The position numbers were made by a program, and so were the translations under genes. A DNA stretch of 58,347 nt from Tubiluchus corallicola (Eukaryota; Priapulida; Priapulimorpha; Priapulimorphida; Tubiluchidae), in assembly GCA_030141605.1 (NCBI GenBank), contig JAQGDQ010001161.1, positions 1 to 58,347 on the forward strand. Direction: 5' to 3'. This document shows, one piece after another, positions 24,287 through 41,874 of the stretch (the first letter of the stretch is position 1; the number at the start of each line of letters is the position of its first letter). The notes beneath the pieces were generated by a model. The model searched no databases. It saw only the letters and a list, made by a program, of their open reading frames with translations, and was not told the DNA's origin.

Positions 24287-24711
24287 CAACAACAATAATA
24301 ATAATAATAATAATAATGTTGATGATGAAAATGATGATGATGGTGATGGTGGTGATGATGATGTTGATGGTGATGATGATGAAAACTCTCTTCATAAATA
24401 AAGCTTAAAAATTCGTCTTCAAATTTTATATCACTCAGATGCTGTCAGTAGCACACATGCATTCGTACTACACGTTTTGTCATTCTCTAAGGAAAAGTAT
24501 TAATTACTCTATATTTAAGAATTTTCATTTCCACTTACATAAGTCTTTCAAACGCTTAAGTGTAATGCTGAAAAAAAATTGCAAAGTTTTTTTGCGATAT
24601 ACTTCAAAATTTCCTTTGTTTCTCTTTAACCCTTTCATTTTGAGGCATTTATGCAGTTAAAAAATAATACTTACTGGGACAACTTCCTCCGGACTCCAAT
24701 CTTTCAAGAAG
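23601..24711 (-). CDS. Defensin-like gene copy 1 (two 3' exons)
   Basis: Exon 24675-24711 (units are joined across the repeat boundary) ends LESGGSCP plus one base before a strong donor GTAAGT. Exon 23601-23704 follows a TTTATGTAG acceptor and reads STHTPGCHRRC, then a 13-residue loop, then CDCNNNCIC and stop. The CxxxC plus CxC arrangement is the cysteine-stabilised alpha-beta signature. The match to mussel/oyster defensins (CP...CHRHCKSI...GYC...RCTC) is visible by eye. It would be a secreted antimicrobial peptide. It has seven cysteines: the last canonical one is Arg before the stop. The signal-peptide exon is unresolved. The upstream open stretch near 24,892-24,978 (LCILLICNEMLSA) has no ATG, and the acceptor of the first exon listed here is weak. 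Confidence 0.5.
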
Positions 24712-25027
24712 CTGACTCTCTTGTCCTTTTTTCATTTTCATCAATTGTAGATAAATTGACGGCGAATCAATAAAAAAATATCAATAATTAGCTGGTTGGT
24801 TAGACAGAACGCTATTATTCTGTGTACGCAAAGCCTTCTTATAAATAAAAAAACATTTATTTTTATAAGACAAATTTCTATTCAACGATACCTGTAGGTC
24901 CAAAATAATGTCAGACGTATATAAACTAGCTGACAACATTTCATTGCATATTAATAATATACATAGCTGAAAAGACAATACCTCTTATGCAAGCAATGTT
25001 AAGATAATTACTCCTAAAATTAAAACT

Positions 25028-25228
25028 CTCTTTTCCCCTTTCTTTCTCCTGTTTCTCTTTCTTCACTTCCTGTCTTTTCCTTTTTCTTTCACCTGTTTCT
25101 CTTTCCTCACTTCCTGTCTTTTCCTCTTTCTTTCTCCTGTTTCTCTTTCTTCACTTCCTGTCTTTTCCTCTTTCTTTCTCCTGTTTCTCTTTCTTCACTT
25201 CCTGTCTTTTCCTATTTCTTTCTCTTGC
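25028..25228 (-). promoter_or_regulatory. Minisatellite with four ETS-core sites (unit 2)
   Basis: The same four-unit array lies a few dozen bases upstream of the exon-like region at 24,892-24,978 on the minus strand, a position suited to a promoter of the copy-1 defensin-like gene. Confidence 0.35.
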
Positions 25229-25762
25229 ATATATTCTGTAGTTGAATTAGAAGTGACGGGCTGTGTAAAACTCTGCCGGTTTTATAATCATACCACAAGT
25301 TAAACTTAATTTTATTAATTAAGATCATTTTAGTAACCGAGACCAGTACCTATTATAAAAATACATGATAAACCCCAGACTGTAAGAATTCTAAAGACTA
25401 ATTTAAAAGAAAACAGATTAATTACCAATTAAATGCCTTATCATGAAAATTATATTTAACTCAAAATTTGAGGAAATACCGAGAATACATTAAGTCATCT
25501 GTCATACAATTTTATTTAACACTGAATATGTTTATAGATTCAATGTGTTTATGCTATTAGTAAGCTATGGCAAATATTGGTTCACCTCTTCTTTGTTGCC
25601 ATTACATCGAAAAAATTACAGTTTAAAAACTAGTTTTTGCATTAATGTTTGCAATCATGAATCTAATTAAACTTTTATAGCAGACGCATTATAATCACTA
25701 GAAATTAAATCTATTAATAGACGACTAAAAGCACAGCTGACGACTGATCTCAGGTCCTCACA

Positions 25763-26838
<1,076 letters not shown>

Positions 26839-27623
26839 CTGCTAACAGTTCCCCCTTGTCATTGTCCTTGTCCTGTAGGTCCAAAATAATGTCAGACGTA
26901 TATAAACTACTAGACAAAATTTCATTGCATATTAATAATATACATTGCTAGCATAATAGTTATTGTCTTTTGAGCTATGTTAAGATAATTACTCCTAAAA
27001 TTAAAACTCTCTTTCCCCTTTTCTTTCTCCTCTTTCTCTTTCTTCACTTCCTGTTTTTTCCTCTTTCTTTCTCTTGCACATATTATGTAGTTGAATTAGG
27101 AGTGAAGGACTGTGTAAAACTCTGCCGGATTTATAATCATACCACAAGTTAAACTTAATTTTATTAATTAAGATCATTTTAGTAAACAAGACCATTGCCT
27201 ATTATAAATATGCAATGCAATACATGACAAACCCCAGACTGTAAGAATTCTAAAGATTAATTTAAAAGAAAACGAAATAATTACCAATTAAATGCCTTAT
27301 CATGAAAATTATATTTAACTCAAAATTTGAGGAAATACCGAGAATACATTAAGTCATCTGTCATACAATTTTATTTAACACTGAATATGTTTATAGATTC
27401 AATGTGTTTATGCTATTAGTAAGCTATGGCAAATATTGGTTCACCTCCTGTTTGTTGCCATTACATCGAAAAAATTACAGTTTAAAAACTAGTTTTTGCA
27501 TTAATGTTTGCAATTACGAATCTAATTAATACTTTTATAGCAGACGCATTATAATCACTAGAAATTAAATCTATTAATAGACGACTAAAAGCACAGCTGA
27601 CGACTGATCTCAGGTCCTCACAT

Positions 27624-27730
27624 CTAGCATGATAAACAGATGCAGCGATTGTTACAGTCGCAATAGCCAGTATAGTACAGTGTAGTCTCGATGCTGCGGC
27701 ACCTCTGATGACATCCAGGTGTATGGGATT
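27624..27730 (-). CDS. Defensin-like gene copy 3, orphan C-terminal exon with the full cysteine set
   Basis: This exon reads SHTPGCHQRCRSI, a loop, GYCDCNNRCICLSC and stop. It is the copy closest to mussel defensins (CHQHCKSI ... GYC ... RCTCYRC) and keeps the final Cys. With the one expected in the preceding exon that makes eight. The same TTTATGTAG acceptor is used. No matching upstream exon was recognised to the right of 27,900, where the repeat unit ends, so the copy is probably truncated. Confidence 0.5.
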
Positions 27731-28741
27731 CTACATAAACGTAAAAAGTCATTAAACGACTTAATGTGCAAAATGCAAAGAAACGCGAAAACCTCAGTAA
27801 ACACAAACGTAAATTTATTTCGCAGAAAACATCTTCAAAATATACAATGCGCATGTGCTACGTCTCAGGTATGTGGCTAGCTATGTTTGGTGTAAATTTA
27901 TCCTGAATAAATTTATTGTAATAAATCGAATAATTTAATTTAATTAAACAATCATTTATCCACAAAATATCAAAACGCAAGAGTCACCAAACATAAACCC
28001 AAAAAGGAAATTTACAAGAATTTGGCGTTTTTAGCACCTTGGCACTCTACGAATTCTTGGCAGACTGGCAGAGAGGACTAGTATCATTTATTCATTGACT
28101 TCTGAGAGACAAAAACATAAAAAAGCTTGCAATAACTTACAACGAACGAATATAATAAAATACCATGGCAGACTGTGGCTAGAAATGGCTAGAAATGGCT
28201 AGCCTACCTGCCATTTTGACCTTGGTCCAGAACTGTTCTAACAAAACAATTATACCAAATGCTGTGATGACAAAATGCTCATGTGAGACCCGAGTGGAGC
28301 AGATTTAATAATCTCAGAATTTTACCTACTATTTAGATAGTACATTATTAATTAAGTAAACTGTTATAAATTATTTATATTTTATTTATTTATTTTATCC
28401 TATATTTCAGCACGCAGACTATTAACAGATCAAATAACTGTCAGTTTTAAAATTTTATCAATTTTAAAGGCAGAAAATATTCTCGTGTCCCACGGGATAC
28501 AACAGGTATGAAAGGGTTAATACCTTAACACTAACCACCAACATAAATAACAAAATTCTTTAATGCAATTTTTAATGTAAAATGAAATAATTTAAATCGC
28601 AAGAAATGCTTTTTTAATTCGAGGTACTTAAGATGAACATTTAATAACGACGTCTTTGCTGCAGGCCTGCATTAAAATCATTCCATTAAAAATTAGTAAG
28701 CGTTTCACAACAACACATAGCACATTAAAAATCTATTTTAG

Positions 28742-28810
28742 ACACGTTGATAAACCTGTATACGTTACTGTCATCACGGACAACGGCAAGGACACCACTA
28801 GCAGTCTAAG
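28742..28810 (+). CDS. Isolated candidate exon (plus)
   Basis: TCTATTTTAG precedes and GTAATT follows 69 bases open in one frame. The reading is HVDKPVYVTVITDNGKDTTS, resembling a beta-strand of an extracellular domain. No neighbouring exon was found. Confidence 0.28.
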
Positions 28811-28999
28811 GTAATTGATAAGTAATTAAGTCTGAATCTCAACTGTTGCCAAAATTACGTTATTGAAGCAAAACCGGACACAAACTTAAACGTAGATGGC
28901 GCCAGCATGCGACTAAGTCTTGTCTTGGTGGTTGAACTATTAAGCTTCAATTAGGACTTTTCCTCGTCACCACTTGTGACTAGTGTTCATGGTACTGAA

Positions 29000-29358
29000 C
29001 TTGTAATCTAAAAGTTCCTGGTTGTGATTTTCAGACATTTTTATGTTTAAAAATCAATAATTATAGGTCATATCCTTTTCAGTCTTTTTAATACAAAAGC
29101 TGCCCGTAGATGGCGCTAGCATGCGACTAAGTCTTAGAAATTTTGGTATAGGATCTTCATTATTTTTTTATTTTTTTTACAACTTTATTCTTTCTTCTTT
29201 TTTTAATCTCCAGAAATGAAAAAATGTTCAAATTATTGTTCAACGATGTTTCAAATTATTATAATATTAATAAAGCCAACATGACTGTGAGCTATGGCGA
29301 TGTTACAACGTAAGACATGTAATAATCGTAACGGCTTGCTAGATTTTGTCTAACAACT
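29000..29358 (+). repeat. Dispersed repeat, copy 2
   Basis: Nearly identical to 16,455-16,815. It lies immediately left of the 90-bp satellite. Confidence 0.7.
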
Positions 29359-29589
29359 TTCTACGCTTATTTTTTTCCGCATTTTCATGCAGGAATAATT
29401 ATGTTTTTCGTATCAATTATATCATATCTACTGTTTGAATAAACATTTTGGCATTATTATGTTTTGTTTTAGTAATACTTTACAGTTCATTTGGTGCTTG
29501 AGAACGGATTATTTGCTTTTTCATCATTTCTTATGGGAATAAATGATTCGGTTCTCAAGCAAATCGGTTTCAGTGGTTGTTTGTGTCTT

Positions 29590-32305
29590 CAGTGATGTTG
29601 GTTTGTCTTCTGGTAGTGGTTTGTGTTGTGTTGTCTTCAGTGCTGTTGGTTTGTCTTCTGGTAGTGGTTTGTGTTGTGTTGTCTTCAGTGCTGTTGGTTT
29701 GTCTTCTGGTAGTGGTTTGTGTTGTGTTGTCTTCAGTGCTGTTGGTTTGTCTTCTGGTAGTGGTTTGTGTAGTGTTGTCTACGGTGCTGTTGGTTTGACT
29801 TCTGGTAGTGGTTTGTGTCGTGTTGTCTTTAGTGCTGCATCTTCTAATGGTGGTTTATGTCACGTTGTCTACAGTGCTGTTGGTTTGTCTTCTGGTAGTG
29901 GTTTGTGTTGTGTTGTCTTTAGTGCTGCATCTTCTAGTGGTGGTTTATGTCACGTTGTCTACAGTGATGTTGGTTTGTCTTCTGGTAGTGGTTTGTGTTG
30001 TGTTGTCTTTAGTGCTGCATCTTCTAGTGGTGGTTTATGTCACGTTGTCTATGGTGATGTTGGTTTGTCTTCTGGTAGTGGTTTGTGTAGTGTTGTCTAC
30101 AGTGCTGTTGGTTTGTCTTCTGGTAGTGGTTTGTGTTGTGTTGTCTTTAGTGCTGCATCTTCTAGTGGTGGTTTATGTCACGTTGTCTACAGTGCTGTTG
30201 GTTCGTCTTCTGGTAGTGGTTTGTGTCGTGTTGTCTTTAGTGCTGCATCTTCTAGTGGTGGTTTACGTCACGTTGTCTACAGTGATGTTGGTTTGTCTTC
30301 TGGTAGTGGTTTGTGTCGTGTTGTCTTTAGTGCTGCATCTTCTAGTGGTGGTTTATGTCACGTTGTCTACGGTGCTGTTGGTTTGACTTCTGGTAGTGGT
30401 TTGTGTCGTGTTGTCTTTAGTGCTGCATCTTCTAATGGTGGTTTATGTCACGTTGTCTACAGTGCTGTTGGTTTGTCTTCTGGTAGTGGTTTGTGTTGTG
30501 TTGTCTTTAGTGCTGCATCTTCTAGTGGTGGTTTATGTCACGTTGTCTACAGTGATGTTGGTTTGTGATGTTGGTGCATCTTCTGGTGGTGGTTTATGTC
30601 ACGTTGTCTACAGTGATGTTGGTTTGTCTTCTGGTAGTGGTTTGTGTTGTGTTGTCTTTAGTGCTGCATCTTCTAGTGGTGGTTTATGTCACGTTGTCTA
30701 TGGTGATGTTGGTTTGTCTTCTGGTAGTGGTTTGTGTAGTGTTGTCTACGGTGATGTTGGTTTGTCTTCTGGTAGTGGTTTGTGTTGTGTTGTCTTTAGT
30801 GCTGCATCATCTAGTGGTGGTTTATGTCACGTTGTCTAAAGTGATGTTGGTTTGTCTTCTGGTAGTGGTTTGTGTCGTGTTGTCTTTAGTGCTGCATCTT
30901 CTAGTGGTGGTTTGTGTCACGTTGTCTACAGTGCTGTTGGTTTGTCTTCTGGTAGTGGTTTGTGTTGTGTTGTCTTTAGTGCTGCATCTTCTAGTGGTGG
31001 TTTATGTCACGTTGTCTACAGTGATGTTGGTTTGTCTTCTGGTAGTGGTTTGTGTTGTGTTGTCTTTAGTGCTGCATCTTCTAGTGGTGGTTTACGTCAC
31101 GTTGTCTAAAGTGCTGTTGGTTTGTCTTCTGGTAGTGGTTTGTGTTGTGTTGTCTTTAGTGCTGCATCTTCTAGTGGTGGTTTGTGTCACGTTGTCTACA
31201 GTGCTGTTGGTTTGTCTTCTGGTAGTGGTTTGTGTTGTGTTGTCTTTAGTGCTGCATCTTCTAGTGGTGGTTTATGTCACGTTGTCTACAGTGATGTTGG
31301 TTTGTCTTCTGGTAGTGGTTTGTGTTGTGTTGTCTTTAGTGCTGCATCATCTAGTGGTGGTTTACGTCACGTTGTCTAAAGTGATGTTGGTTTGTCTTCT
31401 GGTAGTGGTTTGTGTTGTGTTGTCTTTAGTGCTGCATCTTCTAGTGGTGGTTTACGTCACGTTGTCTAAAGTGCTGTTGGTTTGTCTTCTGGTAGTGGTT
31501 TGTGTTGTGTTGTCTTTAGTGCTGCATCTTCTAGTGGTGGTTTACGTCACGTTGTCTAAAGTGATGTTGGTTTGTCTTCTGGTAGTGGTTTGTGTTGTGT
31601 TGTCTTTAGTGCTGCGTCTTCTAGTGGTGGTTTACGTCACGTTGTCTAAAGTGCTGTTGGTTTGTCTTCTGGTAGTGGTTTGTGTTGTGTTGTCTTTAGT
31701 GCTGCATCTTCTAGTGGTGGTTTGTGTCACGTTGTCTACAGTGATGCTGGTTTGTCTTCTGGTAGTGGTTTGTGTCGTGTTGTCTTTAGTGCTGCATCTT
31801 CTAGTGGTGGTTTGTGTCGTGTTGTCTACAGTGATGCTGGTTTGTCTTCTGGTAGTGGTTTGTGTTGTGTTGTCTTTAGTGCTGCATCTTCTAGTGGTGG
31901 TTTGTGTCACGTTGTCTACAGTGATGCTGGTTTGTCTTCTGGTAGTGGTTTGTGTCGTGTTGTCTTTAGTGCTGCATCTTCTAGTGGTGGTTTATGTCAC
32001 GTTGTCTACATTGATGTTGGTTTGTCTTCTGGTAGTGGTTTGTGTTGTGTTGTCTTCAGTGCTGTTGGTTTGTCTTCTAGTGGTGGTTTATGTCACATTG
32101 TCTAAAGTGATGTTGGTTTGTCTTCTGGTAGTGGTTTGTGTTGTGTTGTCTTTAGTGCTGCATCTTCTAGTGGTGGTTTATGTCACGTTGTCTACGGTGA
32201 TGTTGGTTTGTCTTCTGGTAGTGGTTTGTGTCCTGTTGTCTTTAGTGCTGCATCTTCTAGTGGTGGTCTACAGTGATGTTGGTTTGTCTTCTGGTTGTGT
32301 CAACT
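29590..32305 (+). repeat. 45/90-bp satellite array ending inside the GPCR gene
   Basis: Composite 90-base units (GTTTGTCTTCTGGTAGTGGT, then GTGTTGTGTTGTCTTTAGTG, then CATCTTCTAGTGGTGGTTTA and a short tail) repeat about 30 times. The left end has simple 45-base units. Because 45 and 90 are multiples of three, several frames stay open for long distances; none is a real gene. The last unit has a 14-base deletion (about 32,266) and flows without a gap into the 3' coding end of the receptor. Confidence 0.92.
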
Positions 32306-33183
32306 TTTCTCATCATCCACTTTTTCCTAAATAAAAGCTTTTTGAAGCTCATTTTAAATTCTCTGCTTGAGAATGCATATATAACTGGATTAACGGCACT
32401 ATTGGCGAACCCGAGCGCAAATAGAATACTCGAAGCTTCGTGGGTCCATGCATAATAATCTGTACAATAACCCCAGGTTTCGTACACATACACAGGTCCC
32501 CAGCAGAGCACAAAAGCGAAGGTGACAATGGCTAGGGTTCTTGTTGCCTTCATCTGAACCACGCTTATCTCGTCTCCTTGGCCTTGGCTGTGAATCTGCA
32601 GGACTTGCTTCCTTGCGATTCTCCAGATCAACGCGTACAAGAGAAAAATCACGAGCATCGGCAAGTAGAAGGCTACAATGACGTCGGGTATCATCACGTT
32701 GAACATGCCATACATCTCTATCAACACACAGGCAGCACTTGCCTCAGCAATGGCGATTAACCAGATGAACCAAAATGCCACAATGATGGCAGTCTTGGTC
32801 ACAACAACTGAGTACTTGAATGGATAGGTGACACCTACGTATCTTTCAACAGCTATTGCACACAAGTGAAATGCACTCGCATTTACCATTGCGTACATGA
32901 AACTGTACCATATCACCATGAACACTGTGTCACCGTGAAGGGCTTGACTGAAGAATCCTGCAATCTCAATCGGTGCAGAAAACCCAACTGCTAAATCTGT
33001 TACGGCCAGCGAGGCAATAAGAGCGTTAGTTTTTGTTTGTAACATCGGATATTTGTAGATTGCAATCAACACTAACAGATTTCCCGGGATTATAAGGATA
33101 GATGACAATCCATAAATAAAGACTGTCACTATAAGTCCACGTTTCTCTAAATTGACCCAGTCACTTGCTGTATGATTTAACAT
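32257..33183 (-). CDS. Class A (rhodopsin-like) G-protein-coupled receptor, single exon
   Basis: 308 residues with seven hydrophobic segments. Landmarks are GN in TM1 (34-35), LAVTD in TM2 (59-63), ERY (113-115) ending TM3, a TM4 Trp (141), FVLCWGP in TM6 (224-230) and NPVIY in TM7 (265-269), then a basic helix 8 (FKKLLFRKK). N-glycosylation is possible at Asn3. It should signal from the plasma membrane through G proteins. The ligand is unknown; helices 3 and 7 look most like aminergic, adenosine or orphan invertebrate receptors. Two oddities stand out. The usual TM3 Cys (25 before the Arg of ERY) is Met89, so the canonical disulfide is missing. The last ~12 residues (TTRRQTNITVDHH) are encoded by the adjoining satellite. 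Confidence 0.9.
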   Translation of the reverse strand: MLNHTASDWVNLEKRGLIVTVFIYGLSSILIIPGNLLVLIAIYKYPMLQTKTNALIASLAVTDLAVGFSAPIEIAGFFSQALHGDTVFMVIWYSFMYAMVNASAFHLCAIAVERYVGVTYPFKYSVVVTKTAIIVAFWFIWLIAIAEASAACVLIEMYGMFNVMIPDVIVAFYLPMLVIFLLYALIWRIARKQVLQIHSQGQGDEISVVQMKATRTLAIVTFAFVLCWGPVYVYETWGYCTDYYAWTHEASSILFALGFANSAVNPVIYAFSSREFKMSFKKLLFRKKWMMRKVDTTRRQTNITVDHH

Positions 33184-33261
33184 GTTAATTGTATCATTAA
33201 CTTAATTAGCTAAATCAGAAAAAAAGTTGTCCTAAATGAGAGCCGCGTAGATGAAAAAGTC

Positions 33262-33315
33262 ATTAGTGTTGTTGTCATTAGTGTTGTTGTCATTAGTGTA
33301 GTTGTCATTAGTGTT
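33262..33315 (+). repeat. Short GTTGTCATTAGT repeat
   Basis: About three units of an ~18-base repeat, between the receptor start codon and a larger minisatellite. Confidence 0.7.
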
Positions 33316-33339
33316 TTCAGAACGTTCGCTGCACTTGGC

Positions 33340-33625
33340 TTCAAACATGTCTTCAACATGGCTTCAAACATGGACATGGCTTCAAACATGTCTTCAACAT
33401 GGCTTCAAACATGTCTTCAACATGGCTTCAAACATGGACATGGCTTCAAACATGTCTTCAACATGGCTTCAAACATGTCTTCAACATGGCTTCAAACATG
33501 GACATGGCTTCAAACATGTCTTCAACATGGCTTCAAACATGGGCTTGGCTTCAAACATGGCTTCAACATGGCTTCAAACATGGACTTGGCTTCAAACATG
33601 GCTTCAACATGGCTTCAAACATGTC
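33340..33625 (+). repeat. GCTTCAAACATG minisatellite upstream of the GPCR
   Basis: Alternating GGCTTCAAACATG and TCTTCAACATG/GACATG units, about 150-440 bases upstream of the receptor's start codon. All reading frames across it are repeat artefacts. Confidence 0.9.
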
Positions 33626-33780
33626 GCGAAAGTGCGAAATAAACTTCTCCACTTTCAAATCTTTAAGCTTCTTTTTGCGAAATGCAGCTAAAAACCTGCA
33701 GTTTAAATCATCACCTTCGCCACTACGACTTCCAAAACGGCACTCCGCAAATTTCGCATTAATAGCCGAGTCAACACTTC

Positions 33781-33792
33781 TGCGCATGCGCT
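33781..33792. promoter_or_regulatory. NRF1-like palindrome TGCGCATGCGCT upstream of the GPCR
   Basis: TGCGCATGCGCT matches the NRF1/EWG-type palindrome except at the outermost base. It lies about 600 bases upstream of the receptor ATG, in a GC-richer island. Promoter role is inferred. Confidence 0.3.
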
Positions 33793-34895
33793 ACCACTCT
33801 GCCGCTATCACGTTGATGAATCGTTTGTCTCAGAGAACATAATTTGCTCAGCTAGCGTGATACTGATGATTAGAGTTTAGCAGTAAAGTGCTGCATATCT
33901 ACCTATTCCGTTCTAATTACCTTCCATATAACATGGGCAATGTGACATTTATACTATCCAACAATTCGAGCAAATGTGTTATTAGCGTTGCTGTTAGGTG
34001 CCTTATAAAACAATTACAACTTGATTAAATTACCTGGAACTGTCTTTCTCCTTTTTGAAATGCGGGTTATGAACCATACAAGAGAGAATCCTGGAGAGAT
34101 CCTTGTAGGGCAGGGCTTGACCACTCCAGATGGCAATGACCACCAACTGATGCACATCTTCATAGTATTTAAGCCTGCCGAAGACATTGACTAAGTAAGA
34201 TATTCAGTGTGTTGTGCTAATGCTAGGAAAGTTTTAATATAATAATTCTTATTTTATATTGACCACTGTGCTCACTCTAAAGCTGTAGTTCGTCACAAAC
34301 TGACACATCTGAACTGAGAAGTACAGCACCTGTTGTTTGTGCAATGCGTTTCCAAAAGGCGCTAGTGCCCATCTAACTAGCGAATGGCGAAATGAATGTA
34401 ACGGTGAATAACTAGAGGCACAAACGTGAACTTATGTTTGTGTGATAATAATTCTTTCACGTAAGTCGTTTCCTTTCAATATTTTAAAGAGTAGATTGTT
34501 TTGACCCACAGTTTAAGACTGGATCCGGTTTTGCTTTAATCAATAAAGAAGCATCCAAGTTTTAACATCTTACTCGTCTGTTGCTCGTACAAAAACAATT
34601 AAATTCGTTTAGAGTTTAAAGTATAAAAAAATAATTAAAAAAGTTTAAATTCGCGGTGAAAAAAGTAAGGATAATCTACCGGTTATGTCTACTACTAACG
34701 TTTAAGTTTTTAAACTGTCTACCAAAATATTAAAATATGTGTATACATGCTACATATTATGTGATGGCAATATTTCACAGTGATCTGCCACCAAGACAGT
34801 TTTATCTGTAGTCTTACTATATACATATATATTTAGTGCGCTCTGCGCCCTGATGACCGTGATGTAAAAGTTTGAAGATTTTTTCCCGAAGTGTC

Positions 34896-35609
<714 letters not shown>

Positions 35610-35941
35610 TCATTTTAAACAAGACGACATTTTATTATGGCATAATTAGTCTATACTGAAACACCAACAGACCAGAAGTTGTCTTTTCTTTTATGATAAC
35701 TTGTTTTTAACACGTGGTTATATCTTAATCTAATTTAGATATAAATTCAATATTTTTATTAATTGTATGTATTACAACTAACCAAAATTGTAGGCGATGT
35801 AACGCTGAACTTCTAGACACTGTATATACGTGCTCTAACCATCTCAGATTAAAATAAACTACATCATATATCAAACAATATCCAAAAAGGTCTGTACACA
35901 TAAATCGTTTCTCTGGAGTGTGTCATTATATCTGTATACAT

Positions 35942-36442
35942 CAGGGGTGTGCAAATTGCGGCCCACGAGCCACTTGCGGCCCGCCGAGAGAATTTGTGCG
36001 GCCCGTGAACAGATTTGTCAACCTAATGAAAGTGCGGCCCGGGTGATTAATTGAGTGTATCCAGCTGAAGTCCGTGCCACGATCCCAAAGATAGTGCGGT
36101 TAGTTTTTTCTACTAGATCGGATACCATTAACCCTTACAAGACGGTTGTAGCTTAATGTCACTGTACTACACAGACTGTGTGATACACATTACTAATATG
36201 CATTGTAATGAAATTACCACTATCTGTCCTGAAAGTAGAAATATGTGGTTTGTAATATAAATTTTAATAACTTCTAAAATAGTTTCTTGAGTGCAGTAGT
36301 AACGATGTACGTAGGTCGGATGCAAAAAAAATCGTTATTAGGCCTTTCTGTACTTGGCTCCTTGATCAAACTGCCTGTGGCCGGCAGGAATTGTGGGAAA
36401 GTTTAACATGGCCCGGCTAGTCAGATAATTTGCACACCCCTG
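35942..36442. mobile_element. hAT-type MITE, copy 1, with 8-bp target duplication
   Basis: 501 bases with inverted ends CAGGGGTGTGCAAATT...AATTTGCACACCCCTG, flanked by GTATACAT on both sides (35934-35941 and 36443-36450). Inverted CAGGG ends and an 8-bp target duplication define the hAT superfamily. There is no transposase, so it is non-autonomous. Confidence 0.9.
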
Positions 36443-36589
36443 GTATACATGTAGTTTTAATTTGAATACAGAAGCAATGCGGGGTCTACAAATTCGGCAT
36501 CTTTATTCAACAGATCAGCCATAAATTTTCACCCAAAAGTAATCCTGATTTAAGCAAAAACATCAAGCAGGTTACAGGTATAAATGTAG

Positions 36590-37225
36590 TTTCGAACGTG
36601 ATATCCACATACATTACGAACTTCATTCCTTATATATATCTGGCAGACTTTTCAGATAAACCTGGCATTAAGCTATGCCGTAAATTTTACTATTGCACCA
36701 ATGCTGTAAAAACACGTCTATTCAATACTTATTGCAATAGCTTCTGCTGTATAGCCACCTGGCGCCATTTTCATAATTATAATCTGAACAAACTTAAGGT
36801 TGCTCATAATAAATCAATGCGAAAATTTTTCAATTACCAGTTCGATCACAGTGCCAGGGACATTTCTGTGACACATAAATTAGTGTACTTTGATGTTATT
36901 TACAGGAAAAGCATTTACAGTCTGGATACTAGAATTTCAAACAGTAAAAACTTGTTGTGTAGAACGATATTCGCTAGTGATGCTTTACTTACTTCCAGTA
37001 TAAGAAAGATTTGGAGAATAAAATTGTATGCTTAATTTTTACATATTCATTGATATAATGATTGAAGCAATGCGAAATTTTATTATTATTATTATTTTTT
37101 TTTGTAATGTTGTTTTTGTGTTGTGTTTACATTGTGTGCTTTGTGTCGTTTATTTACTTGTATTTTTGTTGTATATATATATATATATATGAACGAAAGT
37201 TTGAAATAAAGAAGTAAATCAAAAT
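36590..37225 (+). mobile_element. Non-LTR retrotransposon 3' fragment A
   Basis: An ORF to the stop at 37035 encodes the conserved C-terminus seen after the reverse transcriptase of CR1/jockey-like elements (TYCNSFCCIATW, KLKVAHNKSMRKFFN). A 3' UTR and terminal microsatellite follow (TATATA, AAATCAAAATCAAATC). The element is 5'-truncated and dead. Confidence 0.65.
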
Positions 37226-37688
37226 CAAATCAAATTTGTTTGAAATGTTTTGTAGAATTATGTTGCTAACTACATATACATCTTGGTGGTTTACTTAAAT
37301 ACACATCTTGCACGTTCAAAAATGAACAAATAAATTACACTCTTTATTAGAGCATCTCGAAGATTTCAGCATATGAAGAGCACCCGTATTGCTGTTTGCC
37401 AGGAGGCAATTTTTAACACATTTAACAATAAGAACTCCATGCAGTGTCAAGCAGAGGTTTAACATTTAGAACGGTATATTATTTTCAGTTATACTTTTGT
37501 GATTAAAGGAACAATTCTTAAATTAGTATAATTCAAAACATTTATATTTGTACTTGCGCTCTATGCGGTATGGCAGTATTATATGTAATTATTTTGTTGT
37601 TGTTATTTCAGCCTGATCATTGCTGCAATATCATAAATAAACCACTTTGATTGATTCAGCAAAAACTTCCATAGTTATTTATTTATCT

Positions 37689-41819
<4,131 letters not shown>

Positions 41820-41874
41820 CTGGTAAGAAGAAAAGTCTATGAACTTAAATGCTTATCATTAAATAATTATCTTC

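Noticed and set aside
24892-24978. Signal-peptide exon for the defensin-like gene (LCILLICNEMLSA)
   Set aside because: No ATG in frame in any unit, and its phase fits only one weak acceptor; kept as a possibility, not called.
29543-30568. A 341-codon open frame (SSGSGLCCVVFSA repeats)
   Set aside because: The same satellite in another frame; no start context, domain or composition of a real protein.
30565-32334. A 589-codon open frame on the plus strand
   Set aside because: It is only the 45/90-bp satellite read in one frame; unit length divisible by three keeps it open and the product is a monotonous hydrophobic repeat.
33302-33842. Open frames of 94-147 codons upstream of the GPCR
   Set aside because: Built from the GCTTCAAACATG minisatellite; several overlapping frames are open.
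34060-34194. A small plus-strand ORF (PGEILVGQGLTTPDGNDHQL) of 44 codons
   Set aside because: The composition looks coding, but there are no flanking exons, domain or conservation evidence.
37585-37640. A terminal exon on the plus strand (TTATTTCAG then a short frame and AATAAA)
   Set aside because: Only a dozen codons, no upstream exon, overlaps the 3' flank of the minus-strand astacin.
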